This document shows positions 1-8,804 of a stretch of DNA of 64,000 nt, in pieces. Each line of letters begins with the position of its first letter. The stretch's first letter is position 1. Where the stretch lies: contig JAEUHK010000028.1 in NCBI GenBank assembly GCA_016795465.1, positions 1 through 64,000 of the forward strand. The letters run 5' to 3'. The stretch is from Verrucomicrobiaceae bacterium (lineage in GTDB: Bacteria > Verrucomicrobiota > Verrucomicrobiia > Verrucomicrobiales > Verrucomicrobiaceae). The translations under genes were made by a program, and so were the position numbers. The notes beneath the pieces are model-generated. The model was given only the letters and a program-made list of their open reading frames with translations. It did no database searches and was not told the DNA's origin.

Positions 1-848
1 AACTCGATTTTACCGTCGCCACGCAGAATCTCGTCGATGCCGCATTTTTGGCTCTAGGCCTCTCACGAGCCAAAAACGAGCTTTGGGACGCTTTAGACAC
101 CACCACACGAGAGCGCTTCGTCACCGCCTTGCAGAGCACGCGAAAGTTCAAGCCCGGCAAAAACAACTGGCTGCTCTTCTCCGCCACCATTGAGGCCTTT
201 CTCGCTTCCATCGGTGCTTCGTGGCTGCCAGAACCCATCGAGACCGCCATCACCGCGCACGAGGAGTGGTATCAGGGCGATGGCATGTATGGCGACGGCC
301 CTAAGTTTCACTGGGACTACTACAACAGCTTCGTCATCCAGCCCATGCTGCTCGCAGTGCTTGATCTCATGAAGCCCTTCGATGCGCGTTGGGAAGGGCA
401 CCGCGCCACCATCATGAAGCGTGCGCAGCGCTTCGCCGCCATCCAGGAGCGACTCATCGCGCCTGACGGCACGTATCCGCCCATCGGCCGCTCCATTACC
501 TACCGCTGCGGAGCTTTTCATCACCTCGCGGACATGGCGCTGCGGCGGCAGTTGCCTGTCGGTGTGCCTCCTGCGCAGGTTCGCGGTGCTTTGAGTGCCG
601 TCATTCAGCGCACCCTCACGCCTACAGGCACGTTCGATGATCAAGGCTGGCTCCGCATCGGCCTCTCCGGCCGTCAACCGTCCCTCGGCGAGAGCTACAT
701 CAGCACCGGCAGCCTCTACCTCTGCACTTTTGCCTTCCTGCCGCTCGGCTTGCCTCCCGACGATGATTTTTGGTCGGGGGCCAAAGCGGACTGGTCTGCC
801 TGCCAGGTCTGGAACGGTGCCGATCTGCCTGCCGACCACGCCATCTGA
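1..848 (+). CDS. DUF2264 domain-containing protein, 5' end cut off by the window
   Basis: The reading frame is open from base 3 to the stop at 846-848, so the gene begins left of the window; the first in-frame residues already read as family sequence (DAAFLALGLSRAKNELWD). About 280 residues are visible. They are rich in Trp, Tyr and His (EEWYQGDGMYGDGP, FHWDYYNSFV, GRSITYRCGAFHHLAD), as in DUF2264 proteins, which are alpha/alpha-barrel proteins found with polysaccharide-degrading enzymes. The substrate cannot be told from the sequence. The gene lies 44 bases upstream of the RIC gene on the same strand, though no functional link is apparent. Family assignment is from recognised motifs and composition. 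Confidence 0.8.
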   Translation, partial: LDFTVATQNLVDAAFLALGLSRAKNELWDALDTTTRERFVTALQSTRKFKPGKNNWLLFSATIEAFLASIGASWLPEPIETAITAHEEWYQGDGMYGDGPKFHWDYYNSFVIQPMLLAVLDLMKPFDARWEGHRATIMKRAQRFAAIQERLIAPDGTYPPIGRSITYRCGAFHHLADMALRRQLPVGVPPAQVRGALSAVIQRTLTPTGTFDDQGWLRIGLSGRQPSLGESYISTGSLYLCTFAFLPLGLPPDDDFWSGAKADWSACQVWNGADLPADHAI

Positions 849-892
849 CTTTCTCCTCGAAACAAAAGTTCACAACCAACCCAACGATCACC

Positions 893-1618
893 ATGAGCCA
901 CCATCCCAACATCATTTCGCCACCTGGAACCACCACCGCCGACCGCACGGTGGGCGAACTCGTCGCCGAACGTCCCGGACGCTCGCGAGTCTTCCAGGAT
1001 TTCAAGATCGATTTCTGCTGCCAGGGCGGACGCACCCTGCGCGAGGCATGCGAAAGGCGCGGTGTCGCGCTCGAAAGCATTCTGGAGCAACTCGAAGCCG
1101 AGCAGCACAGAAACAAGGTCCCCGATTTCAATCCAGCCGAGCTGCCGCCTGCGGCATTGGCGGACTACATCGTGGAGAAGCATCACACTTTCCTGCGGCA
1201 GGAACTCCCGCGTCTGCACATGATGGCGGAGCGCGTGGCGCAGGTGCATGGCGGCCACACTCCGTCACTGGTGACCTTGTTTGAGGTGTTCAAAGGCATG
1301 GAAGACGAACTCATCAGCCACATGGCAAAGGAGGAGCAGGTGCTGTTTCCCGCCATCAAGGCATTGGACGAAGGCATACCGTTCTTTGGTCCGCTGGATG
1401 GCCCCATCGCCTGCATGATGCACGAGCATGAGGATGCCGGCGCGGCGCTGGCAGAACTGCGTGCCTTGAGCAACGACTACTCACCTCCCATCGAAGCCTG
1501 CAACACCTACCGCGCCCTCTTTGCCGGCTTGCAGGACTTGGAGGAAGATCTGCACCGCCACATCCATCTCGAAAACTCCATCCTTTTCCCAGCGGCGCAG
1601 CGGCTCGCCGCAGTCTAA
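893..1618 (+). CDS. RIC-type iron-sulfur cluster repair di-iron protein (ScdA/YtfE family)
   Basis: A 241-residue protein with the two-part RIC layout. Residues 17-55 are the short ScdA_N domain with the double-cysteine motif DFCCQGG (Cys42, Cys43). Residues 90-240 form a hemerythrin-like four-helix domain with the expected di-iron ligands: EKHHTF near 97-98, SHMAKEEQVLFP near 143-148, HEHEDAG at 177-180, and HIHLENSILFP near the end. RIC proteins repair Fe-S clusters damaged by nitric oxide or oxidants in the cytoplasm. The ATG at 893 is chosen because it directly precedes recognisable sequence. The stop overlaps that of the convergent heparinase gene. The nitrate reductase operon and the exported globin nearby fit a nitrosative stress role (inference). 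Confidence 0.92.
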   Translation: MSHHPNIISPPGTTTADRTVGELVAERPGRSRVFQDFKIDFCCQGGRTLREACERRGVALESILEQLEAEQHRNKVPDFNPAELPPAALADYIVEKHHTFLRQELPRLHMMAERVAQVHGGHTPSLVTLFEVFKGMEDELISHMAKEEQVLFPAIKALDEGIPFFGPLDGPIACMMHEHEDAGAALAELRALSNDYSPPIEACNTYRALFAGLQDLEEDLHRHIHLENSILFPAAQRLAAV

Positions 1619-3498
1619 CGCCATTCAGCCAGGGCGGGTGGGAGGGCGGGATTCGCGCTGCTCCCGCCCGGTGAAAGCAGCACGGTGAACCGTGGTGATG
1701 CCAATGCACCGACATGCACGGCCAGCTTGCGCGGATGGCGCATCGACGTGTGCTTCACCTGCTGGCGCTCGGGATGTGGCGACGTGGCGAGCGGTTCGGC
1801 GGGCATCACCTCGAAGACAGCGCCCGCAGGCGAAAGCAGCGTCGCGGTCAACTGGCGGCCGTTTTGCGTCATCACGGCAATGGCGCCGTCGCATTTCACC
1901 TCGGCTCCGGTGTGCATGAACCACCAGGCCTCGACGGGCGCGTCTGTTTCGATCTCGTCTTGCACGATCACATCGTGACCGGAGAGCATGATGCCGCGCC
2001 TGACGGCGGAGGCACGGCAGGCGTAGGCGGCGCTTAGATTCACGATGGCAAACGCCCGGCCCGGTGATTCATGAAAGCGCTCGATGGAGGCTTTGGCCTT
2101 GGTGGCTTGATCGGGGCGCGCATCGGGCGCGATCACCAGCGTGTTGTGACCTTCAGCACGCATGCGGTAGTAGTCCCACCTTTTCGATCCGAAGTAGCCG
2201 GGCAGGTTGTAATCATCCGCGCCGAGGTCGAAAGCCCATCGTTCGCCTGCGGCTTCGAGCACAAAGGTGCCGAGATCGAGGTTGCTGTGGTTCACCGCGT
2301 TGTTTCCACCCTTGAAGGCCACAAAAGTGGCCTGCGGATCATCCCAGGCGCTGCGCAGCGTGACCACCTCGGAGCTGCGGAAATGTTTGGCGGGCGGTTG
2401 CTGCCGGTTCCCCGGCGGCTGCATCAGCCAGCGGCGGCCATAAAGCAGGTCCAGCGCGGTCGGTCGCTCCCCAGCGCGGGCGATGCGAAAGGCGGCGAAG
2501 TCAGGGCGCTCGAAGCGGGAGGCGAGCCAGAGCATGTGCTGCCCGCCGCAGCCGCCGTCTCCGGCATCGGCATAGTTGAAGGTTCGTCCGGTAGGGCCAG
2601 TGACGTAGATGGGGAAATCCGCCGCTTTCGAGAAGCCCTCCATCTCCGACAGACCGAAATCCGTGCCCAGAGCGGAATCGAGAGCAGCGATCATGAGCAC
2701 ATTGTACATCACCGCGTAATCCCAGTAACTGGGTCCCTCTCCCCAGGCACCGTCCGGCGCGAACTCGTGCATCGGCCGCCGCACGCTGGCGATGGCGGCA
2801 GGAAGGATCTCGGCGGCGAGCGCCTGCTCCTCATCAGCGAGAGCCAGCGCACCGAGAGTCATGCCGCCGTTGCAGACCTGGCTCCAATTGTGATCAGCCG
2901 CCGTCCACCCTTTTTGTTTGCGATACAAAGGCAGCGCCTGCTTCAGCCCCAGCTCCACGATGGCCGTGCGCAGCACCGCGCGACGCTCCGGTGTCCACGT
3001 GTCAAAGAGCCAGTCGTAGCCGATGGCAAAAGCGGCGGTCATTTCCGCCGTGTCGAGGAAATGGCTCGGGTTCCAGTCTTTGAACCGTGCAGCGGCCTCC
3101 AGCTCAAGCCAGAGCCGCTCCGAGTGGCGAGTGTCGCCCGCGAGGCGAAAGACAAGCCCCAGGGTGAGCACACGATCGAGCACGCGACGGCTGGTGGCCA
3201 GGAGCCGCTTGCCATCTGGAATCTCGTAACGTGATGGCTCGGCTTTTAGCAGCTCACCGGCTTCTTTTTTGAGATGACCCAACCACTGGGCCGCCTTTCC
3301 TTCCGAAGTCTGTTTTTTGAGCTGCTCGAAATCTGCCGCCGAGGCCAGCAGGCGTGGATGCGCAGGCTTTAATCGCGCGAGGATGTCCGCAGGCAGCGTG
3401 CCTTCCGCACGAGAAAAAGAGACATGCATGACGAGCAAGAGCAGCAAGGCCCATCCCAGAAAAAAGTGTCTCGTCCTCATCGTGGGCTGTGGTTTCAT
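1615..3498 (-). CDS. Heparinase II/III family protein (secreted polysaccharide lyase-like)
   Basis: A 627-residue protein with an N-terminal signal peptide (hydrophobic core FFLGWALLLLLVMHVSF, cleavage near SRAEG). An alpha-helical toroid region follows (WNPSHFLDTAEMTAAFAIGYDWLF, GEGPSYWDYAVMYNVL when read in parts), then the C-terminal beta-sandwich of heparinase II/III proteins with NNAVNHSNLDLGTF and GHNTLVI. The family cleaves uronic-acid polysaccharides by beta-elimination, or contains related non-lyase members; the substrate is unknown. It lies 39 bases downstream of the BNR_4 gene on the same strand and probably shares an operon with it and the aldolase-like gene. Its stop overlaps the stop of the RIC gene by four bases. 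Confidence 0.85.
   Translation of the reverse strand: MKPQPTMRTRHFFLGWALLLLLVMHVSFSRAEGTLPADILARLKPAHPRLLASAADFEQLKKQTSEGKAAQWLGHLKKEAGELLKAEPSRYEIPDGKRLLATSRRVLDRVLTLGLVFRLAGDTRHSERLWLELEAAARFKDWNPSHFLDTAEMTAAFAIGYDWLFDTWTPERRAVLRTAIVELGLKQALPLYRKQKGWTAADHNWSQVCNGGMTLGALALADEEQALAAEILPAAIASVRRPMHEFAPDGAWGEGPSYWDYAVMYNVLMIAALDSALGTDFGLSEMEGFSKAADFPIYVTGPTGRTFNYADAGDGGCGGQHMLWLASRFERPDFAAFRIARAGERPTALDLLYGRRWLMQPPGNRQQPPAKHFRSSEVVTLRSAWDDPQATFVAFKGGNNAVNHSNLDLGTFVLEAAGERWAFDLGADDYNLPGYFGSKRWDYYRMRAEGHNTLVIAPDARPDQATKAKASIERFHESPGRAFAIVNLSAAYACRASAVRRGIMLSGHDVIVQDEIETDAPVEAWWFMHTGAEVKCDGAIAVMTQNGRQLTATLLSPAGAVFEVMPAEPLATSPHPERQQVKHTSMRHPRKLAVHVGALASPRFTVLLSPGGSSANPALPPALAEWR
1644..1669. repeat. 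GC-rich inverted repeat at the 3' end of the heparinase gene
   Basis: GGGCGGGA (1644-1651) and TCCCGCCC (1662-1669) are perfect inverted arms around a 10-base loop, inside the last codons of the heparinase gene and just past the RIC stop. It may terminate the RIC transcript, or it may be a REP-like sequence: the arm resembles the hairpin at 63549-63568. Confidence 0.4.
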
Positions 3499-3537
3499 AG
3501 GGCGTCGTGGTGGCGGGTGGTTTCGAGTTTTGGGGTC

Positions 3538-4920
3538 TCACCAGGCTGGTTCCGGTGGTGCGGAGTTTCCGCTCATCGATTCAGGCAATCGCCACACTTG
3601 GCTGCCTTCGCGGTCGGTGAAATAGAGGCGCGACTCGGCGGGTTCGAGCGTGTGACCGTCCGCCCAGAAGGTGTAAAAGCCGGGGTGGGCGTTCACGGGA
3701 CGACGTGCGTAGGTGTGGTTGCGGAGGCTGTCGTGGGTGAGCATTTTCGCCTTGCTCCATGTCGCACCCTCATCGCGGCTGGTCCACATCACCATCTCGC
3801 CACCGGCGGTCCACGGCTGCGGGCCGGGATCGGTCGGCGCGACGATCCGCCAGAGACCGTCCGGCTCAATGTGGAGGGAGCCGTGGTCGTAGTTGTGATC
3901 CGAGGTCGTGAAGGGCCGGCGCACCCACTCCGTGCCGGTCCAGCGCATGGTGAACCAGGTGCGCGGACCGTGTTTCGGACCCGACTCGTAGCCCGTGGCG
4001 GTCAGAAACAGAACCACGGGCTTGCCTGTATTGTCAAAGTTCAGGTCTTTCAGGTAAACGAGCTGCTTTTCAGCACGCGAATCGAGCACAAGTGCCGGAT
4101 TCGCCGACTCGGTGAGCGGAATCTCAAGCACCGCGCCGCCGACTGTGCGCCAGGTGCCGCCAAAGTCGTCCGTCTCCATGTAATAGATGTTGGACCGTTC
4201 ATTGAGGCCGACCGGCTTCGGGTGGTAGTCAAACACACTCGCGAGGCGCTGCCCAAGCCGCCAGGTGAGCTGGTAGTCGCCCATTCCGATGTGGGCCAGA
4301 CTGCGCGGCTGGCTCCAAGCGCGTCCATCCGCGCTCGTCATCGAAAACAAGCCTCGCCCGGCACTGTAGCGTGTGTGCAGAAAGAGAAACCCCTTTCCCG
4401 GCATCCACCACGGGTGCGTGTAGGAGAAGTTGGTCTCCAGAATCTCCTCAAACTCGTCCACCGACCACGGCTTCGTGCTCCTGTGAATCCAGGAAGGCCG
4501 CGCCGTACCGTGGGCAGCGGAAAAAACCCACACATGCCCGGCATCGTCGAGCATGAGGGTGGGGTTGTCGTGCGCATCATCGGTCTTCTTGTTCAGCAAG
4601 ATCGCCGGGCGCGGCACGGTGCCGGTGGTGTGATCGAGATAGCTGACCATGTGAAGCAGCTCGTTTTTCTCCCGCGTGCGACCGCCGTAGCAGAAGAAGG
4701 TCTTGTTCACCTCCTTCGCATAAATGGCCTGTGGGAGTTGCTGTTGCGGATAAGTCGCGAAGCCGCCGCTGTATTTGTAGCGGTATTCATCCTTCGAGGG
4801 TTGATTCGCATACCAGATGCCCCGGTAGCCATCATCACGCGCAAGCACGGCAGGCGGCTTCTGCGCGGAGACCACCGGCGCGAGAAGAAGCACCAGAAGC
4901 TGGATGGCGAGGCATTTCAT
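3538..4920 (-). CDS. BNR_4-type sialidase-fold (beta-propeller) secreted protein
   Basis: A 460-residue protein. The ATG at 4920 is chosen because it begins a clean signal peptide (MKCLAIQLLVLLLAPVVSAQ); longer in-frame starts would bury it. The mature protein begins LARDDGYRGIWY, as in the BNR_4 family, and has Asp-box-like propeller repeats (TSADGRAWSQP, TDDFGGTWRTV, SRDEGATWSKA). BNR_4 proteins are predicted extracytoplasmic glycan-active propellers and occur with polysaccharide lyases and sulfatases. The neighbouring heparinase-like gene downstream supports a shared polysaccharide substrate. The catalytic activity is not known. Confidence 0.82.
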   Translation of the reverse strand: MKCLAIQLLVLLLAPVVSAQKPPAVLARDDGYRGIWYANQPSKDEYRYKYSGGFATYPQQQLPQAIYAKEVNKTFFCYGGRTREKNELLHMVSYLDHTTGTVPRPAILLNKKTDDAHDNPTLMLDDAGHVWVFSAAHGTARPSWIHRSTKPWSVDEFEEILETNFSYTHPWWMPGKGFLFLHTRYSAGRGLFSMTSADGRAWSQPRSLAHIGMGDYQLTWRLGQRLASVFDYHPKPVGLNERSNIYYMETDDFGGTWRTVGGAVLEIPLTESANPALVLDSRAEKQLVYLKDLNFDNTGKPVVLFLTATGYESGPKHGPRTWFTMRWTGTEWVRRPFTTSDHNYDHGSLHIEPDGLWRIVAPTDPGPQPWTAGGEMVMWTSRDEGATWSKAKMLTHDSLRNHTYARRPVNAHPGFYTFWADGHTLEPAESRLYFTDREGSQVWRLPESMSGNSAPPEPAW

Positions 4921-4969
4921 GGCAGTGATGAGGCATCGTCCAAGGCGAATCCAGCAGGGCTTGCCGGGA

Positions 4970-5992
4970 TCAAAACGTGTCGTAAAACGTGCCGATGTCC
5001 TGCGGCTCTGTTGCGGCGTTGTAGGCGATGGCGGAGCGGGGATGCTGGTTGTGGAGGCCGGTGAGCATGTAGGGGAGGTCAAAGCCCCAGCCGAGGTCTT
5101 TGCGCAGCGGCTCGATGGTGTCGGCGACGCATTTCAGGATGGGACGCAGCCGGTGGGCGGGGTCACGCAGCAGGCCAAAGAGCAGCTCCATGGGGCAATT
5201 GCCCGCGCCGCGGCCCAGGCCGGCCATGGTGGCATCAATGTAGTTCGCGCCGAGGGAAATGGCCTCAATCGTGTTCGCGTAAGCGAGCTGGAGGTTGTTA
5301 TGCGCGTGGATGCCAACCTCTTTGCCGCCGCTTTTGGCGTGATGAAGGTATTTTTCGACGAGGCGGCGAGTTTGCAGCGGGTAAAGTGCGCCAAAGCTGT
5401 CCACGACATAAATCGCCTGCGCCTCGGAGGGCGCGAGAAGTGCCAGCGCGGCCTCCAGCTCGCTATCTCCCACGGTGGTGACGGCCATGAGGTTTACGGT
5501 GGTCTCGTAGCCCTTATCGCGGGCGTCTTTGAGCATGTCGAGCGCCAGCGGCACTTGATGAACGTAGCAGGCGACGCGCACGAGGTCGATGAGGCTGTTC
5601 TTTTTCGCGGGGATGTCCTCTTGGTAGTCGCATTTGCCCGCGTCAGCCATGATGGAGAGTTTCACACTCGTGGCGTTGTCGCCGACGATGCGGCGGATGT
5701 CCTCCTCGCGGCAGTATTTCCAGCAGCCATGCTCGCCGAGTTTGATGTCCTTGCTCGATGCGCGGTAGCCGATTTCCATGTAATCAATGCCTGAGGCGAT
5801 GCAGGCTTCATACACGGCTTTGACGACGTGGTCGTCGAAGTGGTGGTTGTTCATCAACCCGCCATCGCGGATCGTGCAGTCGAGCACGCGGATTTCAGGA
5901 CGATGGGAGAGCCAGTCGGTGGAGGTGGGCGTGGCGGACATGGCGCATAGGGTTGTTGGAGATAAAAACGCGCGGAGGCCGGGGACGTTCAT
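4970..5992 (-). CDS. HMGL-like aldolase catalytic domain protein (DRE-TIM metallolyase superfamily)
   Basis: A 340-residue cytoplasmic protein with the DRE-TIM signature DCTIRDGG (residues 38-45) and the metal-binding HAHNNLQLAYAN motif near residue 227, followed by a glycine-rich GLGRGAGNCP stretch. These features match HMG-CoA lyase, homocitrate/isopropylmalate synthase and 4-hydroxy-2-oxovalerate aldolase relatives. It lacks an obvious regulatory domain, so it is most like the stand-alone aldolases. The ATG at 5992 is preferred because AAGGAG lies 12 bases upstream; an ATG at 5941 lacks such a site. It heads a minus-strand run with the BNR_4 and heparinase genes and is divergent from napD. 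The substrate is unknown. Confidence 0.8.
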   Translation of the reverse strand: MNVPGLRAFLSPTTLCAMSATPTSTDWLSHRPEIRVLDCTIRDGGLMNNHHFDDHVVKAVYEACIASGIDYMEIGYRASSKDIKLGEHGCWKYCREEDIRRIVGDNATSVKLSIMADAGKCDYQEDIPAKKNSLIDLVRVACYVHQVPLALDMLKDARDKGYETTVNLMAVTTVGDSELEAALALLAPSEAQAIYVVDSFGALYPLQTRRLVEKYLHHAKSGGKEVGIHAHNNLQLAYANTIEAISLGANYIDATMAGLGRGAGNCPMELLFGLLRDPAHRLRPILKCVADTIEPLRKDLGWGFDLPYMLTGLHNQHPRSAIAYNAATEPQDIGTFYDTF

Positions 5993-6130
5993 GCCGTTAT
6001 TGTTCTCCTTGTGAACCCGGTTGCGCAGATGCGGGTCAAAACAAGAAACGGGGACAAGAATGGCAGAATTCGTGTCTTGCCGCGAACTGCGCGGCCCATT
6101 AAAATTTCATAGCAAAATTCCTCCTCAATC

Positions 6131-6394
6131 ATGCCTCTCACGTCCGGACTTCTCATCAGCCTCGCCCATGATGAGCGAGCCTTTGGATTGCGTCAGGCAC
6201 TCGACGAAAAAGAGGGGGTGACCGCAGGTCTCCCAGAAGGGCGCTGGCAGCCAGCCGCCATCGAGGCCGAGGATGATGCTCGATTACGCGAGCTGCACGA
6301 CTGGATCGCGGCGCTGCCGGGTGTCGCTTTTGTTGATGTGGTGCATGTGAACTTTGATGATCCGACGACAGCCTCTCCAACATACTCTCCATGA
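6131..6394 (+). CDS. napD: NapD-like chaperone for periplasmic nitrate reductase
   Basis: An 87-residue protein. Its position directly before napA, its size and its beta-alpha-beta pattern (GLLISLAHDERAFGLRQAL, then VAFVDVVHVNFDD) match NapD, the cytoplasmic chaperone that binds the Tat signal peptide of NapA and holds back export until the molybdenum cofactor is inserted. The stop overlaps the NapA start (ATGA at 6391-6394), so translation is probably coupled. Sequence similarity in this small family is low, so the call rests partly on context. The 137-base divergent region upstream shows no FNR-type TTGAT-N4-ATCAA site. Confidence 0.8.
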   Translation: MPLTSGLLISLAHDERAFGLRQALDEKEGVTAGLPEGRWQPAAIEAEDDARLRELHDWIAALPGVAFVDVVHVNFDDPTTASPTYSP

Positions 6395-8802
6395 TCCAAC
6401 GCCGTGATTTCAACCGAATGGCCGCTCTGGCGGCTGCTTCCGCCGCCGCACAGGCGCGGGCTCAGAATGCGCCGTCTGCTGCTGCGGCCTCCAATGACGG
6501 AATCGCCTGGGATAAGGCTCCGTGTCGATTTTGCGGCACGGGTTGTCATGTGCGTGTGGGTGTGAAAAATGGCCGTGTGGTCGCCATTGAGGGAGATCAA
6601 CTCGCGGAGGTCAATAAAGGGCTTCTTTGCGTGAAGGGCTATCATGTCGGCCTGGCGCTGTATGGCAAAGATCGCCTCACGCAGCCGCTGCTGCGGCGGA
6701 ATGGCGTGCTGGAGCCGATTTCGTGGGAAGAGGCGATCGAAACGATCTCGCAGAAGATCCTGGCCACGCCGGATCAGTTTGCGATTTATGGCAGCGGCCA
6801 GTGGACGATCCCCGAGGGCTACGCGGCGAACAAATTCATCAAAGGCGGCCTCGGGAGCAATCACATCGACCCCAACGCCCGCCTTTGCATGGCCAGCGCG
6901 GTCACGGGCTTTCTCAGCGTGTATGGCGTGGACGAGCCCGCAGGCTGCTACGACGACCTCGACAAGTGCGATGTGCTCATCATGTGGGGCAACAACATGG
7001 CGGAGATGCATCCGGTGCTCTTCAGCCGCGTGATTGACCGCCGCACACGCGGGGAAAAGGTGACGCTCATTGACATCGGTACGCGCCGCACACGCACCAC
7101 GGATTTCAGTGATCACTACCTGGAGTTCCGCCCGCACAGCGATCTGGCTATCATGAACGGCATCGCGCACCTGCTGATCAAGAAGAACGCCTTCGATCCG
7201 AAGTTCGTGGAGAAGTTCTGCAACTTCCGGCAGGCGCCCAAGGACCCGAACGCCACGCCCACCGCGCCGCTGCTGGGGGATGCGATGAGCTTTGACGACT
7301 ACAAAGCCGCGCTGGAGCCCTACACGCCGGAGCATGTGGAAAAACTCAGCGGCGTGCCTGCGGAGAAGATTCGCGTGCTGGCGGACTTGTTTGCGAACAA
7401 AGACCTCCGCATCACCTCGACCTGGTGCATGGGCTTCAACCAGCACTCACGCGGCACCAACGCGAACCGCCTCTGCCACGGCATCCACCTTCTCAGCGGC
7501 CACTTTGGGAGGCCGGGCGATGCGCCGACCTCCCTCACCGGCCAGCCGAGCGCCTGCGGCACTGCGCGTGAAGTCGGCACGATGTGCCATTTCCTGCCTG
7601 GAGGCCGTCTCATTCTCAATCCAGAGCATCGCAAGGAAACCGAGAAGCTGTGGAATGTGCCCGAAGGCCGAATCAGTCCGAAAATCGGCCACCACACGGT
7701 GCTGATGTGGGAGAAGTTCTGCACGCCTGCGGACAAAGGCGGCGATATCCAGACGCTGTGGGTGCAGGTGACGAATCCCGGCCAGTCGCTGCCGAATCTG
7801 CACAAGCTTTTCAAAGCTAAGGCGGGCCAGCCGGACAAGTTCCTCATCGTCTCCGACGTGTATCGCACCGCCACCACGGAGCTGGCGGATCTCGTGCTGC
7901 CCTCGGCGATGTGGGTGGAGAAAAACGGCATGTATGGCAACAGCGAACGCCGCACGCAGCAGTGGTTTCGCATGGTGAAGCCGCCAGGCGAGGCACGCGA
8001 TGACGCGTGGCAGATGATTGCGGTGGCGCGTCGTTTGCACGATCTGGGACACCCCGGTATGAAGGACAAGAACGGGCGCTTCCTTTTCACCTTCAAGAAC
8101 GACCAAGGTGAAGAAGTGCCCGTGTGGGAATGGCCGCGCTACTACGACCTGAATGTGGACAAGGTGCTGTTCGAGGAATACCGCCTGTTCAGCCGCTACA
8201 AGCACAAGGACCTCGCTCCCTACGAAGAGTATGTGAAGGCCCGCGGTCTGCGCTGGCCGGTGGTGCAGCAGCAGGATGGCACCTGGCGGGAGACGAAGTT
8301 CCGCTTCAGCGAGTTCGACGATCCTTATGTGAAGAAGGGCGCGGAGATGCAGTTTTACCACTCCGTCACGAAGGATGACAAAGCGCTCATCTGGTTCGCG
8401 CCTGCTGAAAAAGCCGCCGAGGAGCCGGATGCGGAGTTTCCTTTCTGGCTCTGCACGGGCCGCGTGCTGGAGCACTGGCACACCGGCAGCATGACGCGGC
8501 GTATTCCGCAGCTCCATGCCGCCATGCCGCATTCTTATGTCGAGATGCACCCCGAGGACGCCCGCGAGCATGGTTTTGCCAATGGCGAAAGCATCGTGGT
8601 GAAGACGCGCCGTGGCGAACTCAAGCTGCCCGTGTGGATTGACGGGCGTGGTCATCCGCCGCGTGGCTCGCTCTTCATTCCGTTCTTCGACGAGCGGCTG
8701 ATGTGCAATGACATCACGCTGGGCGATGTCGATCCCATCTCCAAAGAGCCCGATTATAAAAAGTGCGCCGCCACCGTGGCCCGCGCCACCGCCGCTCTTT
8801 GA
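6391..8802 (+). CDS. napA: Periplasmic nitrate reductase, large catalytic subunit NapA
   Basis: An 803-residue molybdopterin oxidoreductase. The N-terminus has a Tat signal (RRDFNR at residues 4-9). The [4Fe-4S] cluster ligands are Cys45, Cys48, Cys52 and Cys80 (CRFCGTGC and LLCVKGYH), and Lys82 follows the last one as in NapA. The likely molybdenum-ligating Cys166 lies in NARLCMASAV. The C-terminal domain contains GRVLEHWHTGSMTRR, typical of NapA. The enzyme reduces nitrate to nitrite in the periplasm using quinol-derived electrons. The length is close to the usual 830 residues. It is the second gene of a tightly packed eight-gene operon. Confidence 0.96.
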   Translation: MIQRRDFNRMAALAAASAAAQARAQNAPSAAAASNDGIAWDKAPCRFCGTGCHVRVGVKNGRVVAIEGDQLAEVNKGLLCVKGYHVGLALYGKDRLTQPLLRRNGVLEPISWEEAIETISQKILATPDQFAIYGSGQWTIPEGYAANKFIKGGLGSNHIDPNARLCMASAVTGFLSVYGVDEPAGCYDDLDKCDVLIMWGNNMAEMHPVLFSRVIDRRTRGEKVTLIDIGTRRTRTTDFSDHYLEFRPHSDLAIMNGIAHLLIKKNAFDPKFVEKFCNFRQAPKDPNATPTAPLLGDAMSFDDYKAALEPYTPEHVEKLSGVPAEKIRVLADLFANKDLRITSTWCMGFNQHSRGTNANRLCHGIHLLSGHFGRPGDAPTSLTGQPSACGTAREVGTMCHFLPGGRLILNPEHRKETEKLWNVPEGRISPKIGHHTVLMWEKFCTPADKGGDIQTLWVQVTNPGQSLPNLHKLFKAKAGQPDKFLIVSDVYRTATTELADLVLPSAMWVEKNGMYGNSERRTQQWFRMVKPPGEARDDAWQMIAVARRLHDLGHPGMKDKNGRFLFTFKNDQGEEVPVWEWPRYYDLNVDKVLFEEYRLFSRYKHKDLAPYEEYVKARGLRWPVVQQQDGTWRETKFRFSEFDDPYVKKGAEMQFYHSVTKDDKALIWFAPAEKAAEEPDAEFPFWLCTGRVLEHWHTGSMTRRIPQLHAAMPHSYVEMHPEDAREHGFANGESIVVKTRRGELKLPVWIDGRGHPPRGSLFIPFFDERLMCNDITLGDVDPISKEPDYKKCAATVARATAAL

Positions 8803-8804
8803 TC

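Noticed and set aside
2071..3234. 387-residue plus-strand frame opposite the heparinase gene
   Set aside because: Antisense to a gene with signal peptide and family motifs; the frame has no recognised domain.
5993..6130. FNR-type site upstream of napD
   Set aside because: No TTGAT-N4-ATCAA-like dyad could be found in the 138-base region.
6193..7446. Long minus-strand frame opposite napA
   Set aside because: Composition is His/Arg/Ala-rich with no family motif, and it is antisense to a clearly recognised gene; a chance frame in GC-rich DNA.
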